This document shows, in pieces, positions 1-10,875 of a DNA stretch of 64,000 nucleotides (positions are counted from its first letter, which is position 1; every line of letters begins with the position of its first letter). The notes beneath the pieces are model-generated. The model ran no database searches, was not told where the DNA came from, and saw only the letters and a program-made list of their open reading frames with translations. The DNA comes from Opisthorchis felineus (taxonomy: Eukaryota > Platyhelminthes > Trematoda > Opisthorchiida > Opisthorchiidae), in contig SJOL01004009.1 of the NCBI GenBank assembly GCA_004794785.1, positions 402,149 through 466,148 on the forward strand, given 5' to 3'. The position numbers were made by a program, and so were the translations under genes.

Positions 1-197
1 TGATGTAATGATTAACGCAGCCTGATATGTCGTGAAACAATTAAGTCAGTCTACGTCCGATTTGTCTCAAAGTCTGGACAACCCAGGCTAAGCACGACAC
101 AGTCATACAAACCACATCGTACAGGCGTGGTGCGGATAAGACGGACGGAAGACATCCGTGGAATTCATAATATGATCAAAACAAAGTTTGGCCAAAT

Positions 198-420
198 ACA
201 CTCATTTGCAAACAAATTTGGTTTTGCGAGAGACTCACCTGGAACCCAGCTGAATCTCTCGTTTGTGGTGTTTCCAGGCAACAAAATGTGCTACACCAGG
301 CCGCCTCATGCTTCAGTTGCTACGATATTCGAGATATCGCGATACATCGCGATATATGATGAGCCCCAAGAAGGGCGAAACCGGTCGTGGGCTGTCGATG
401 AATTTTTAGTAACCTTATGA
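198..420 (+). repeat. HHR-repeat copy 1 (A1-A2-B)
   Basis: Dispersed repeat copy. It has the A1 module (CTCATTTGCA, then GAGACTCACCTGG and CAGCTGAATC), the A2 module (CTACGATATTCGAGATATCG) and the B module with a ribozyme remnant, ending at TTATGAGTAGTGCATTACG. Module C, which carries the 5' half of the ribozyme's stem I in other copies, is missing. A2 is joined directly to TGATGAG. The match to the copies near 2.0, 20.2 and 50.7 kb was made by eye. The family is probably a retroelement terminal repeat. No protein is credible here. Confidence 0.8.
357..392 (+). ncRNA. Hammerhead ribozyme remnant, copy 1
   Basis: TGATGAG (357-363), a clean 4-bp stem II (GCCC with GGGC), GAAA (377-380), ACCGGT and a GTC site ending at 386 are all visible. 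The first core base, expected C, is A. The 5' strand of stem I has been replaced by A2 sequence (GATATA) that cannot pair with GTGGGC at 387-392. It should therefore not fold as an active ribozyme. Confidence 0.7.
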
Positions 421-1115
421 GTAGTGCATTACGAAAACAAAGTTTGTTTTATGAGATTGGTCCACTTGGCAAATGCATCACCAATTTACAATAGCCGACA
501 GAAATCACGTGCAAATTAAGAAGAATTCATATGTACCAGAAGGAGGACGTTGTACAACGGCCAAGTCATCACAGGGTCAAATCAGCACCCTTATGTCAAC
601 GTCAGATGCCTCCGTTCAGGTTTGTAAGTCTTGCGCGTCCCTTTTGAGTACACAGTCTCAGATCACACACAGACGGACTCCTCTACACTCGGTAGAAGTC
701 TGAATCGTATCCGTCTTGTTCGCTTAAGGGGCACTTGGTTTATAACTTGGAAGCCAAGCTCTTCGTCCATGACATTATCTGGTTAGGCCAGACGCGAGGC
801 AATTGCGGTCGGCCTCGTTTTCTCGCAACCCCCTTGAGAGAAGGGGGAGCATGTTCGCGTATCCCGTCCGTCAAACGTCTCGTCCTGTGACGAATATACC
901 ATACCCGGCGCCAACTTACGAATGGGTACGCACAGAAGTTTGCCACAGAGCTTACATTGTGTTTTTCAGATGGAATCTGACATTGGAGATGAAACTGTCT
1001 CATTTACTAATTAGCGGGCATATGCGTCATCCCAATACAACCTCAGCAGACAGACCGTTATAAACAACGGCTTGAAGTTAACCCGCTGTATCTAAACTAA
1101 ACTTTATTTAACAAA
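421..1115. other. No recognisable feature
   Basis: No repeat, RNA gene or convincing exon was seen. Reading frames are short and overlap on both strands. Confidence 0.5.
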
Positions 1116-1260
1116 TGCTCTCATTTGCACACGAATTCGATTGTGACAGAAAAATCAACAAAATTCAGTGGTATCGCTCGTTTCTGACGGTACGCTTCAA
1201 CCGAATGTGTTGAAGCAGGCAGCCTCCTATTTCAGTTGGTACGATATTCGAGACATCCGG
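1116..1260 (+). repeat. HHR-repeat copy 2 (A1-A2, decayed)
   Basis: CTCTCATTTGCACAC and, further on, CAACCGAATGTG, the CAGGCAGCCTCC tract and TTTCAGTTGGTACGATATTC match A1 and A2 of the family. The A1 half is badly eroded (GAGACTCACCTGG is lost). Modules C and B and the ribozyme are absent, so the copy is truncated. Confidence 0.65.
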
Positions 1261-2000
1261 TTAGTCTGGACATCCGCTCTACGAAAAAATTGTGTTTCGA
1301 AAATGTTTGTTCCTCTTCCAGACAGTCAGAAACCCACATCCTAATTGTCCTCCAAGTCAGTGATTTAATTAAATCTCGCTTATATTGAAAAACGACAAAG
1401 TCACCAAACTGAATGTATTAGCATTTCTAAATTTGTCTTTCATGAACAATGTGTAGTGCTGGTCCATCCACCTTCATTATGATATCAGTGTTAGGAAAAT
1501 GCTTTGCTGTTCGCTGCACTCGAGTTCATCAGTGAACTTGATACCAGCGTGAACCTATGTGAAACTGGTTCACATGTCGGTTGGGTGGTGGCATGCACAA
1601 AAATGCGGTCTACATAACCTTTTGGTGTACTTATAGATAGGTCGGCTAGGAGGCAACCCAGAAAAAATCCCATTGTAGCTTCGGCTTTCTCTCCATAAAC
1701 TTCACTAGTAGAGGTAAACTCAGCACTGTGTGGGTAAGGCAGTAAAAGCTCTTTCAGGTCAGGGAGGGGAATGATGTCATCTTTGCCACTACACCAAATA
1801 GACTGCTATTTTGGTGGGCCCCACATGGGTAAATACTGAAAAGTCGTCAAGAAAGAGAGTTATCTATCTTTAGACTGAAGCTGGTTGACGAAATGTATCA
1901 GTCGGGCCGTGAAATTATGCGACCCTTCTTATTTTTTCTAGTAGGCTAATCAGTCATCTGGCAAATGCATGGCAAGGAGAGTTGAAAGTGCCCACGATGT
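1261..2000. other. No recognisable feature
   Basis: Nothing that could be named was seen on either strand. Confidence 0.5.
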
Positions 2001-2140
2001 TCGACTTGCACACTCATCTGCAAACCAATTTGGTTTTGACGGGAGACTCACCTGGAACCCAGCTGAATCTCTCGTTTGTGATGTCCCAGGTGAGTCTCTC
2101 GTCAAAACCAAATTGGTATGCAAATGAATGTACAAGTCGA
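2001..2140. repeat. 55-bp inverted repeat (A1 foldback)
   Basis: The left arm at 2001-2055 starts TCGACTTGCACACTC. The right arm is at 2086-2140. They are reverse complements with about five mismatches in 55 and a 30-bp spacer starting AACCCAGCTGAATC. Both arms are A1 of the HHR-repeat. On either strand the transcript would form a long, nearly perfect stem. Confidence 0.85.
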
Positions 2141-2196
2141 ATTTCGTGTAATTTGGGTTCAAGTAGAACATAAGGTTGACGGCAACTCGCGGACTG

Positions 2197-2245
2197 CGCC
2201 CACTTGGTGAGCCCGCAATGGAAGGGCGAAACCGGTTGTTGGCCA
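2197..2245 (+). ncRNA. Hammerhead ribozyme remnant, copy 3
   Basis: The ribozyme is recognisable by position and by GGGCGAAACCGGT. The first core box reads TTGGTGAG instead of CTGATGAG, which replaces an invariant A. Stem II is weakened and the cleavage triplet is GTT rather than GTC. Predicted inactive. Confidence 0.6.
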
Positions 2246-2282
2246 TCTAAGCAGTTTTCAGCAGTCTTATGAGTAGTGTAAT

Positions 2283-3160
2283 ATGCCCACGATGTGTTTA
2301 AGTGGAAGACCGGAATTGTGCATCGTTTGAGAAACACAGTCGGGGTACTGTTTTGCTGGTAGGTTGAATGGCATCAATAGGCGGCCTTAATACTTTGGCT
2401 ACCGTTTACTCCCTCACGTGAGTCATGCCCTCCTCGATTGGCATTTTCTTAGATCGGGATTAACCAGACGGCTGTTATCCATCTTATCATTATGGTTCAA
2501 CTTACCCAATAAAACGAGTTATGCTCCTTGATTTGACTTATGTGGTAGGGCATGGGCTGTCCTGCAAAGGTTTTGGGCCTTGAATCGCTCTTGTGTCAAA
2601 ATCTCCTTGAGAGTTTGTATGTAGTCAATGTAGCGACAACAGGAATTGACTTAATTCGACTACAGCTGTTATGGACTTAGCCTTGCAGAGAGAACCAGGT
2701 CAGACAGCCGAACACGTAAAATCTCGAAAAGAACATCAATCACAGGCTGAACACTAACGAGACGAGGATCTCAAACGTATCTTTTGAGTATTATTTTGAT
2801 CAGAGTTCGCATTATTTGGATTTCGAATTCTGCCAGCTTCTAAACAATTGTAAATCTCATCTAATGCAGTGCAGAGAATATGACCATCCATCCGAAAACA
2901 TCTTGCCAATAAACCCCGTTTGTATTCCACTGAATTTACTTAAGGACTGTGAGCAGACTAGTGTGTGATGTTAACTTTTCAAGACATTTGGGTCAAGTAG
3001 GATTAGAATAAAATAGAATGAATTCAGTTCTTCCTAATCGACGAAGACAGGGATTCCGTCGGTGTCCTGATATCCGAACCTGTCGTTTGCTTTCCCTTTT
3101 ACAATCGCCAAGTGAGATCTCTCGTCGTTACAATGAAGAAGCGGTTAGATTTCGACAAAA
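2283..3160. other. No recognisable feature
   Basis: Featureless apart from AT-rich stretches. No exon or repeat copy could be identified. Confidence 0.5.
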
Positions 3161-3354
3161 ATACTCATTTGCCTACCAATTTGGCTCTTACGAGAGACTC
3201 AACTGCATCTCTCGTTTATGATATTCTTCAACTGAATGTGCTGCACAGAGGCAGTTTCATGTTTCAGTTGGTACAATATCCGAGATATCGCAGTATGTTT
3301 TCCAAAAGGAAACTAGTCACAAGTATGCTGTTTTCAGCATTATTGTGAGTAGTT
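3161..3354 (+). repeat. HHR-repeat copy 4 (A1-A2, end of B)
   Basis: A1 (ACTCATTTGCCTACCAATTT, then GAGAGACTCAACTGC) and A2 (CAACTGAATGTGCTGC, then TTTCAGTTGGTACAATAT) are clear. A short B tail (CTGTTTTCAGCATTATTGTG, AGTAG) follows after an unrelated spacer. The ribozyme and module C are deleted. Confidence 0.7.
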
Positions 3355-6154
3355 TTCTTCATGAAAACGTTTGGATTGTTCCAAGCATAAATAAGCGCCT
3401 TTACGAACAAGAGCGCTGGAAAAAATGTTCAGAATTAATGGTGAAAAACTGGCTCCGAACCATACTTTGTTCATGTGGAATAACTCAGGATTTCGCCAAG
3501 CTTTTCACAGGTAATAATTGAACTGATCATCGCACAGCGACTTTTCGTAAGGCTTTCTAAGTAAAATCCTTACAAAAGAGCTATTCAGAGGACCGGTCGA
3601 ATGCGGATAATACAGACTACAGCGCAACATAAATTACAAACGAACCAGTAAGTTTTCGGGAGGAGTAAATAGCAATCAGCCAATGGCATCAATGGACACC
3701 AGATACTCTTTCAAAACTACAGAATCGCAAGCAAGTAAGGAAGAAGTACACTCTTAACTGCGCATGGACGGTGTTTCCCCGATTGGTGAAGACACTTTTG
3801 CTATCTAACGCCGGGATTTACCAAATAGATCAGTGTCCACCTAATCAACTACTGGTGAATGTTCCCCGTCTGTAACTACTTCGACAGGTTGCTAACAAGA
3901 CTTTAGAGTGCTCAATAGAATCAACTGGATCTGCTTGGTTAATCTAGCCATGATGTACTTGGAAGTTTCGGCCTTTTTTATCTTAATTATCTAAACATTG
4001 TACTTCAGGCTTTAGGCGCAACATAACGTCACCCATATATTAAAGGAATTACTCTTCAGAATTTGATATCAAAGGTTCACAAGAGAAGAGTTGTCGGTTG
4101 GAGAGACTGAAATGCAAAAGCAAATTGTCAGGAATTGAAATAATCTCCTGTTTCAAAAAGCCAAGCACGGTTTCACCCACGTCAGGTTCAAATACTCCTT
4201 TTGCTGCCGAGCCGCTGTATCGCACCTTTCGATCTAATCCAATTTTTGGACTGAGTTGGTATGAGCAGTTAATGCACATAATCGATATACTGCACGGGCC
4301 TGCTGTTCACATTAAAGTATACAGATAGTTTGTTCTGTTTCGGTAACTCTTATATGATACACGGCGCATGTGTACATGTAACTTCAATTGTTTTTAAGCC
4401 GCTTGATTCGCACATAACATGGTCTCCATCATCAAACTTAAGACTTCAAATGAACCCATCTGAAATTACTTTGTTCTGAGGCCGTTTCCGTCTTTAAGCA
4501 CCACAATTACTTACGCACGCTTTTCACGTATTTCTGCACTCCAAAAAGACACGGACGCAGATAATAATCGACCACAAGCGGTACTAGAGAACAAACCAAG
4601 TTGACAGTGAAGCAAACCTGAAGCAAAATGCAGCAAACTTCGAAGACAGTGGAGCATATCGTTACATAAAACAGACACTTTGCACATTTCCACTAAGAAT
4701 TGGACTGATATTAAGTTTCATTGCTGAAAAATGTACAGGAGCCGTAATTCGCATCTGAAGTTGATATCCAGTGGAGTTGCAGCACATCAAAGTTTTCGTT
4801 TGTGCTCGAAACACTGAAGACGGGAAATGTATCCAGCACATATAAATGAGTACTCAGTGAAAAATACCGTGAAACGCACCCCGTTTATAAGCCCAACTTT
4901 AAACTGGAATTTGGCGGATTGTCTAAGTTTTTTTATGAATCTACTTACGATCTAGTTAAACCGGGAAATTTAATATCACCGATGTTGTTTCTATGAAACT
5001 CCGAGATAGTCTCTCTGATGTGCATTCTGTTGACAGCAGTGGAAGAATTAATTCACTATAAATTGTGTTTGTGCTTTTCAGAGAGTGAACTCGTGTTCTG
5101 AATGCCATTCTTGGTTCGTCGGCAAGAATGATTTGGCTATCCACCTTATCCCACAACTACTCAGTTGTGGCTTTCTTCGGGGAGAGCTGAATTCACGAAC
5201 TCAATCAGATTCAGAGACGAGGAGATAGCGTGAGGTTTCTCGTATTCAGGACAGAATTAGAAACTCTCGTACCTCTATTTAAACGGGAGTTTATTTTAGT
5301 CAAGATCCCACGCACTGTTGTCCGTCCCACGCCAAACAACGATCGCCTGCTGCTTAAGTGAATACTCCAAAACTGCTCATAAAATTTTCAAGTATCCGAC
5401 TCGTTTTTGCACACTTAAAAACCGGTGTGTGTGGGCAAAATCCTAATATGTTCAATCCAATCGTGCGCCAACCGAATCAATCGCAAGATAATTGGCGCGC
5501 TTCCAAAAGGGATGGTAGACGATTGTGCTTATAAGTTCATGGATTCTTTCAAAATACGGTGCTGTTCAGAACACATCTTCCACGGGCCTAAAGGTCGCCG
5601 GAACCCGAAACGGTTGTAAGATGTCAAAAGTATTTACGCGAATGCTCATTTTTTGCATTTTGGAATGTGATTAAAAAACGCACAAACTGTGAAGTTGAAG
5701 TTTTCAATATTCATAATGCTTTCCATATAAACCTGGCGGAAAAATTAAATTTTCTCTCATCATGAAGCAAACCACCAAATTTCCTGTTAACTAGTTCACA
5801 CTAGTGAACTTTAAAGAGGAGTCCTTTAAATTCGCATTGTGCGCTGATGTAAATGTGCAAATCGCCGCTGCTTTGTAAACTAGTGACGGTGAATACTTGA
5901 GTTAAGTTACCTTGTAGGCGCTATTTGCATCAACTGATGCTTCGCAATCCTCTGGACAGTTTATTGAGTATTTTTGAGAAATTTTGTGCGATCCTGCCAA
6001 ACTGACTTTTTGTCTTGAGGCTTAGGCATTTCAAGCATACCTCTTGCCGGAAACCGTCATGTTATTTTCAAAAGCGATTTTCTAATTGGTAGTAGTTAAT
6101 TTAATGAAACTGTTCGCGAAATACAATTACTTGCAAACATTCATTGGGGGGGGT
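3355..6154. other. No recognisable feature
   Basis: No repeat family member, RNA gene or convincing exon was identified. Short frames at 4049-4328 overlap each other on opposite strands and resemble nothing known. Confidence 0.45.
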
Positions 6155-6262
6155 GTCAGGTGAGTCTCAACTGAATCTCTTGTTTCCGATATTCTTCAAA
6201 TGAATGTGATAGAAACAGGCCGCTTTATGTATCAGTTGGTACGATACTTGGAATATCGCGGT
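6155..6262 (+). repeat. HHR-repeat copy 5 (A1 end-A2)
   Basis: CAGGTGAGTCTCAACTGAATC, then GATATTCTTCAAATGAATGTG, ACAGGCCGCTTTATG and TATCAGTTGGTACGATAC match the end of A1 and all of A2. A run of eight G precedes it (6146-6153). No ribozyme or B module is present. Confidence 0.65.
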
Positions 6263-6930
6263 TAATGAAACAAATGTATATGACTCACTTTAGATTATGC
6301 AGTAGTTTGTCGTAGATGAGTACGCTTCAACAACCGAAAGCTCGGCTTTGATAGTAAAGATATTTATCATTCAAAGGTGTCAGACGGAGAAAGAATCCAG
6401 CTGATAGTGCCAGATCGATAAAGTACATCTTTACAGATCAAATTTTCCTGTCCTCTACCACTTCCACATAAACGCAAGGCAACACTGCTGGAAGACCTGT
6501 CTCAACCTTATCCTGGATCAGAAGGTGGTGATTTTCAATTTCGTTACTGCTCTTAATAAAAGGTTCATTCGCTCAACCTCCCACCCATTGGCCAGATTAG
6601 AAATAGAGGCATCCATCACCTTCTCATATCGGCAGTCACGCAGAATCTTGTGAAGTCAAAATAGGGTGTCCAACATTGCTGTACAGCTGGTTGTCAATCG
6701 GTGTGTTTGTGTCGGCTGAACCCTGACTTTGGAACAACGACGTCGGGAATACGAAAATAGCCCCGTTGAGTTGGATTAACCGAAGGGCCTAGATCCAGGG
6801 GCCACGGCTGTGATTCCTAGTACAACGACTAGCTTCAATTCCATCGTCTTGCAGGTTGTAAATGGTTGTACGCAGACCACAGTTGAACCCACAGAGAAAG
6901 TGACCTCTCCCTTGGAACGTTCCTCCTACA
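6263..6930. other. No recognisable feature
   Basis: Nothing identifiable was seen on either strand. Confidence 0.45.
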
Positions 6931-6995
6931 CAAACGTTCACGATCTGACATTAGAGGCGAGCTTGTTACCACTATCTCATTAGCGTACAATGGAC
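6931..6995 (-). repeat. Decayed tRNA-like SINE piece
   Basis: ATCTGACATTAGAGGCGAGC and TTACCACTATCTCATTAGCG match the tRNA-like core of the foldback element at 62732-62837, where the corresponding stretches read ATCTGACATGCGAGGCGAGC and TTACCACTACTCCACCAGCG. The inverted arms of that element were not found here, so the core exists without them. Confidence 0.5.
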
Positions 6996-7419
6996 GCACC
7001 TGAATTATTATGCCTTAACAGGCGGACGTGTTTACGCTTGAGCTATGTGATTCCTGCAACGACGACTCAGTATTTGCAATGGTTTTGTCCATCCATTAAC
7101 TCGCTGTTGTTTCGATTTAAGGAAGAAGCAAGCAGATTTAGCTATTGACTCCAAACCGTCGCTGCCATTTGCTTGTTCTTCTTACCCTTGGTAAACGAAA
7201 CTGGAACCAATATAGCTTGGTCTACGGCTTACAGACTACAGTGAATGAGTAAGCAAGGGGTAGAATCAAGCATCAGACGAAATCTTCGGTACAGGAACTG
7301 CATGGAGACTACAAAGAACAAACTACCATTTATTTATTTAAAACCAAGCTCTCGGATCGAATAGTTGCAAATTAGGTGGGTGTTAACAGGAGCCTCAATC
7401 GAGTACTAGCCGAACGCCA
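6996..7419. other. No recognisable feature
   Basis: Nothing that could be named was seen. Confidence 0.45.
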
Positions 7420-7492
7420 ACCTACATCTGAACATGCTGCGCAATGGCTATCACCTGTTTCATTTGGTACGCTATTTGAGAAATATCAGCAT
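7420..7492 (+). repeat. HHR-repeat copy 6 (A2 only)
   Basis: CATCTGAACATGCTGCGCAA and CCTGTTTCATTTGGTACGCT, with ATTTGAGAAATATC after it, match A2. The copy lacks A1, C, B and the ribozyme. It is a small fragment. Confidence 0.5.
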
Positions 7493-9805
7493 ATCTTCTT
7501 GGTGGAATGCATTACAAATGAGACTATTGCGAACTCGTCAACAGCCCACTAGCATTTTCACCTTACCTGGTGTCCACCAGAGGAGGTATTCATTGGTAAA
7601 GATATTATTCCCCTGAGGAGGCAAAACCAGCGCTACGATTTTGTGTAAAAGTTCGTCAGTGCGTGGCTGAGCGCAGAAGGAGAACCGAATTCATTTGCAC
7701 ATGAGGCCAACCCTTAGATGGGAGACTTTAAATCCTGGTTGATGGAGAAAACCCTTTTGGCTCCCCAAGGACCGCTTCGGCTAAGACCTCCTCGGAGACT
7801 TGTACTGAGTGATCATACAAGTTATGATTTCTTATCTACTGTTGGCCTTGCTACTAATCGCAGTAGTTCCTTATCACGTCCTACTCATTATCAGATTTTT
7901 GTAAACAACACCATTTGGTTAGACTTCCGTCACGCCAACATTTGCGCCGAGCATGCCTATGAGGTGTGTGTAGTGTGCTTAAATCTAACGCCTTGTAAAG
8001 TTTTGGTCTTCCAAAATACATGAGAGCTAAACCGCTTTGAGTGTTCAGTTGGAAATATGAGAGAACCCTTTTGAGCACATCCAGGCTTTATGACGGTACA
8101 TAAGTCTGCTGATACCCTGCAGACCCAGGAGATGTGTAACGTGCGTACGAGCCTCTCAGCAAACGATAACGCATTGAAGATTTAATGAAGAATGTACATC
8201 ATTACTTTTCTCACTAAATGCCAGTCATCAATATCGTTAACAGCAAAATATCAGTAGTAAATGCTGGCGCTCCACTGCCTGCAAACATGGGAAAGGAAGC
8301 TCTGGTAAAGAGTAAGAAGAAAGTGGAGGGTACAAAATCTTGTGCCCTTACGAAAAACAATCAGGAACAAGATGTTTTTATCACAAAACAACAAAGAAAC
8401 GCGCTTGGACATTACATCGGATAAAGGCCTCATCCATGTGACTGATGTAACGTACTTTGTCAACTCCACCCAAAACGGGCTCACCACACCAGGACAGAAA
8501 GACTTTAGAGAGACAGTCTGACTTGGGAGTAAAAGCATACTTTCCATTGGGATTGTGTACACTCCATGTCCTGTATGGTTTCCGAACATGTGCAAGAAGA
8601 ATCATCTGGACGAAATCTAGGATGGCGTGAAGAACCCACAGCACTAAGCTGTGCAGTGGCCGTCTTCATTTTGTGGCTCCAGGTCATGGCCTGACTAACT
8701 CAGATCATTCTCCAACAAGAGTTTAGGGTGTTATCCTCGGTAGACGGTACTTTGGCATGAGAAATAAATGTGCCAACCAACTTCTTCCGATGAAATTTAT
8801 TCGCTGATCCAGCCTTTCCGATTCACCGTCGTCCACATCACTTCACTGAGAAAACGTCTGCTTTGTTGCCAATGCTCCTTTGGTTAAATATTTGAACCCG
8901 CAACAGTTATTTGCCACGTGCAGGGTTTTAGCTAAGGTACTTACGTTTTTGACGTCACGATTGATGTATGTCTGCAAAAGCTGTTCATGACTTGACTTCT
9001 ATTACAGTACGGCATTGGAGTGTACAGCTGTCCAGATAAGTAATCCGGCCAACAAACTCCAGTTCCTCTCCTTAAAGTTTTAGAAGAACACGGGCCGACT
9101 AAAATTCCTATAAGAATACTTTGCATCCTGAAGGGTCATAATGCAAACCTAGACAAAGGATAAACTCCTAAAGTTTTTGCGGTGGGCTGTGCGAGCTGAT
9201 GATCACTGACTAACAAGAAAATTTTGTTCACCCAGTCCAAAATCATCTAGTATTTCAGTGAATGTAATTTCGATGTCAACAACCGCGATATCTTGAAGTT
9301 TGCATTCCGCTATGTACTCGATTATAATAATAAACAGAAAGAGGTAGAAGGCAAACTCGCCAAATCTCACCATTTGTAGAAGAATTTTTTGTCAGTTTGT
9401 TGTAAACCATTACATTAATGTGGAGAATATTGACGTACTGACAGGGATATTCCTCTTTTGCCAAGTACATGCTGATAACTACTCAGTCCACGGAATAAGC
9501 CAAATTTGGAGTTGATGAAACCTGCTGTTTTCGGTTGACGGTAAGTGTGGCCGGGTTTAGTCATTTGGAGTTATGTAAATAGGTAAATGAATACACACCT
9601 CAACTGGATGAAATACCGGAAGTACCATTAGGGTCAGTAGTCGCGTTAGATGTGCGTAATGCAGTCGCCAAGTGTACAGAGGTATAATGATCGACTGTTC
9701 CCAGAGGCCTAAAACAGTGTCTGGTTCCAAATGCTTTCCAACCGGCGAGTCATAGCAGAACAAAAAGATGTACCACCTTCAATAAATGGAAGATTATTCG
9801 TCCCC
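7493..9805. other. No recognisable feature
   Basis: Several short frames overlap here (7718-8023 plus, 8251-8595 minus). None has a recognisable domain, and lengths near 100 codons are expected by chance. Confidence 0.4.
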
Positions 9806-9880
9806 GCGACCTGATACCCTTCAAGACAGAAAGGCATACTGGTATCCCAATATCAATGAGGACGGAAGTGAACACACCAA
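9806..9880 (+). repeat. Dispersed repeat fragment, also at 24.0 kb
   Basis: CTTCAAGACAGAAAGGCATA and CTGGTA, then CAATGAGGACGGAAGTGAAC, resemble 24003 onward (CTTCAAGGCAGAAAAGCATA, then TTGGTGAGGATCTGGACAC). Both continue into a stretch like ACCACAGC. A third, weaker relative is near 34.6 kb. The family is unidentified. Confidence 0.45.
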
Positions 9881-10675
9881 CCACAGCTTGAACTAAGCGG
9901 ATCGGATAAGATACGTAGATACGAAAGCTGATGACTAAATAAACTGTTGTTGAAAGATTCTGCCTAGCAGTTTACGCGTTTGACTTTAGGACACATTATG
10001 TTTCCAGCATTACCTTTGCGTAATCCAGTAACAACTAATGTCCCGGGCCTAGGATCAAATGAGTTGGAACAACTTTTACATGTTTCCTGTGTTAGCCTCT
10101 TCTAGTTCTGGTTGCAGCACGACTCCTTAACTACACACAGGGTTCGTTTGAGCTGGTTTCCAACAGACCTTCGAAGCAAACAATGCTCGAAGGGCTAAAA
10201 CGATTTTAGTTAGGAAGTGAGTGTAATAGTTCCGAAAATTATTGATTGGTGTTTACGCACAATAGTCTTGAGATTCTAGCATTCTGTCCCATCCCCATCA
10301 CTGTTGCTAACATTTGAGCAGGTATGTTTTAAAATGTTTTACAGCAAGTTTCGGTAAGTTTGCTTAATTTGTGGTTCCTGAACTTTTTCAACATTCAGAC
10401 AACAGTTTTGTTCTTTGGGTTAACCTAGGAAATGCAGCGAAAGTTCACATCTGTCAACGAATTATTTGACTTAAAAGGTGTGTTCCAAAATCGCTGGCAG
10501 TTGAGTAGTGAACTTCTTCACTGGTACTGACTGCATGATGCGTTTTGCTCTGCGGTTTCCAAGTACTGGGTAGCATCTGGCTGCACAATGACGTTCAATA
10601 CATCCAAGCCTACTGTCGCTGAGGAACAACTGGTGGTCGGTAAAGGGTTGTAAAAGCTACCCATCATTCAGTAGA
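9881..10675. other. No recognisable feature
   Basis: Nothing that could be named was seen. Confidence 0.45.
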
Positions 10676-10875
10676 AACTTCGTCCTATCAGTGAAACCAA
10701 TCTAGGATGAAAAGCTGAGAAGCACCGTACAGCTGTTTCATCCTTGTTTGGAATCATCAGGAGTGCGCTTCTTACAAACTCAGAGAGTTTCGGACCCGTG
10801 ACCTTCCGGCTAGTGGGTGAGCACTCGACCGTTTGTCCACGAGTGGCTGATCGGCAATGTGACTAGCTCTCACTC
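10676..10875 (-). repeat. SINE-A copy 1 (tRNA-derived)
   Basis: Read on the minus strand, it starts near a tRNA-like A box (GTGGACAAACGGTCGAGTGC, giving the usual shape of a Ser/Leu-type D arm). It continues to a B box (GGTCACGGGTCCGAAACTC). A body with CAGCTGTACGGTGCTTCTC and AGATTGGTTTCACTGATAGG follows. The same body recurs at 30.6, 31.1, 52.6 and 57.0 kb, and the head recurs at 61.8 kb. The tRNA-like stems do not close well, so it is a SINE and not a tRNA gene. Confidence 0.7.

Larger units (their letters stand above)
2001..2282 (+). repeat. HHR-repeat copy 3 (A1 hairpin-C-B)
   Basis: This copy has A1 in plus orientation, A1 again in minus orientation, then C (AATTTGGGTTCAAGTAGAAC) and B, ending at TTATGAGTAGTGTAAT. 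The two A1 modules form a long hairpin (listed separately). The ribozyme region lies at 2197-2245. A2 is absent. The arrangement differs from every other copy in the window, showing that A1 can be duplicated and inverted relative to C and B. Confidence 0.8.
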
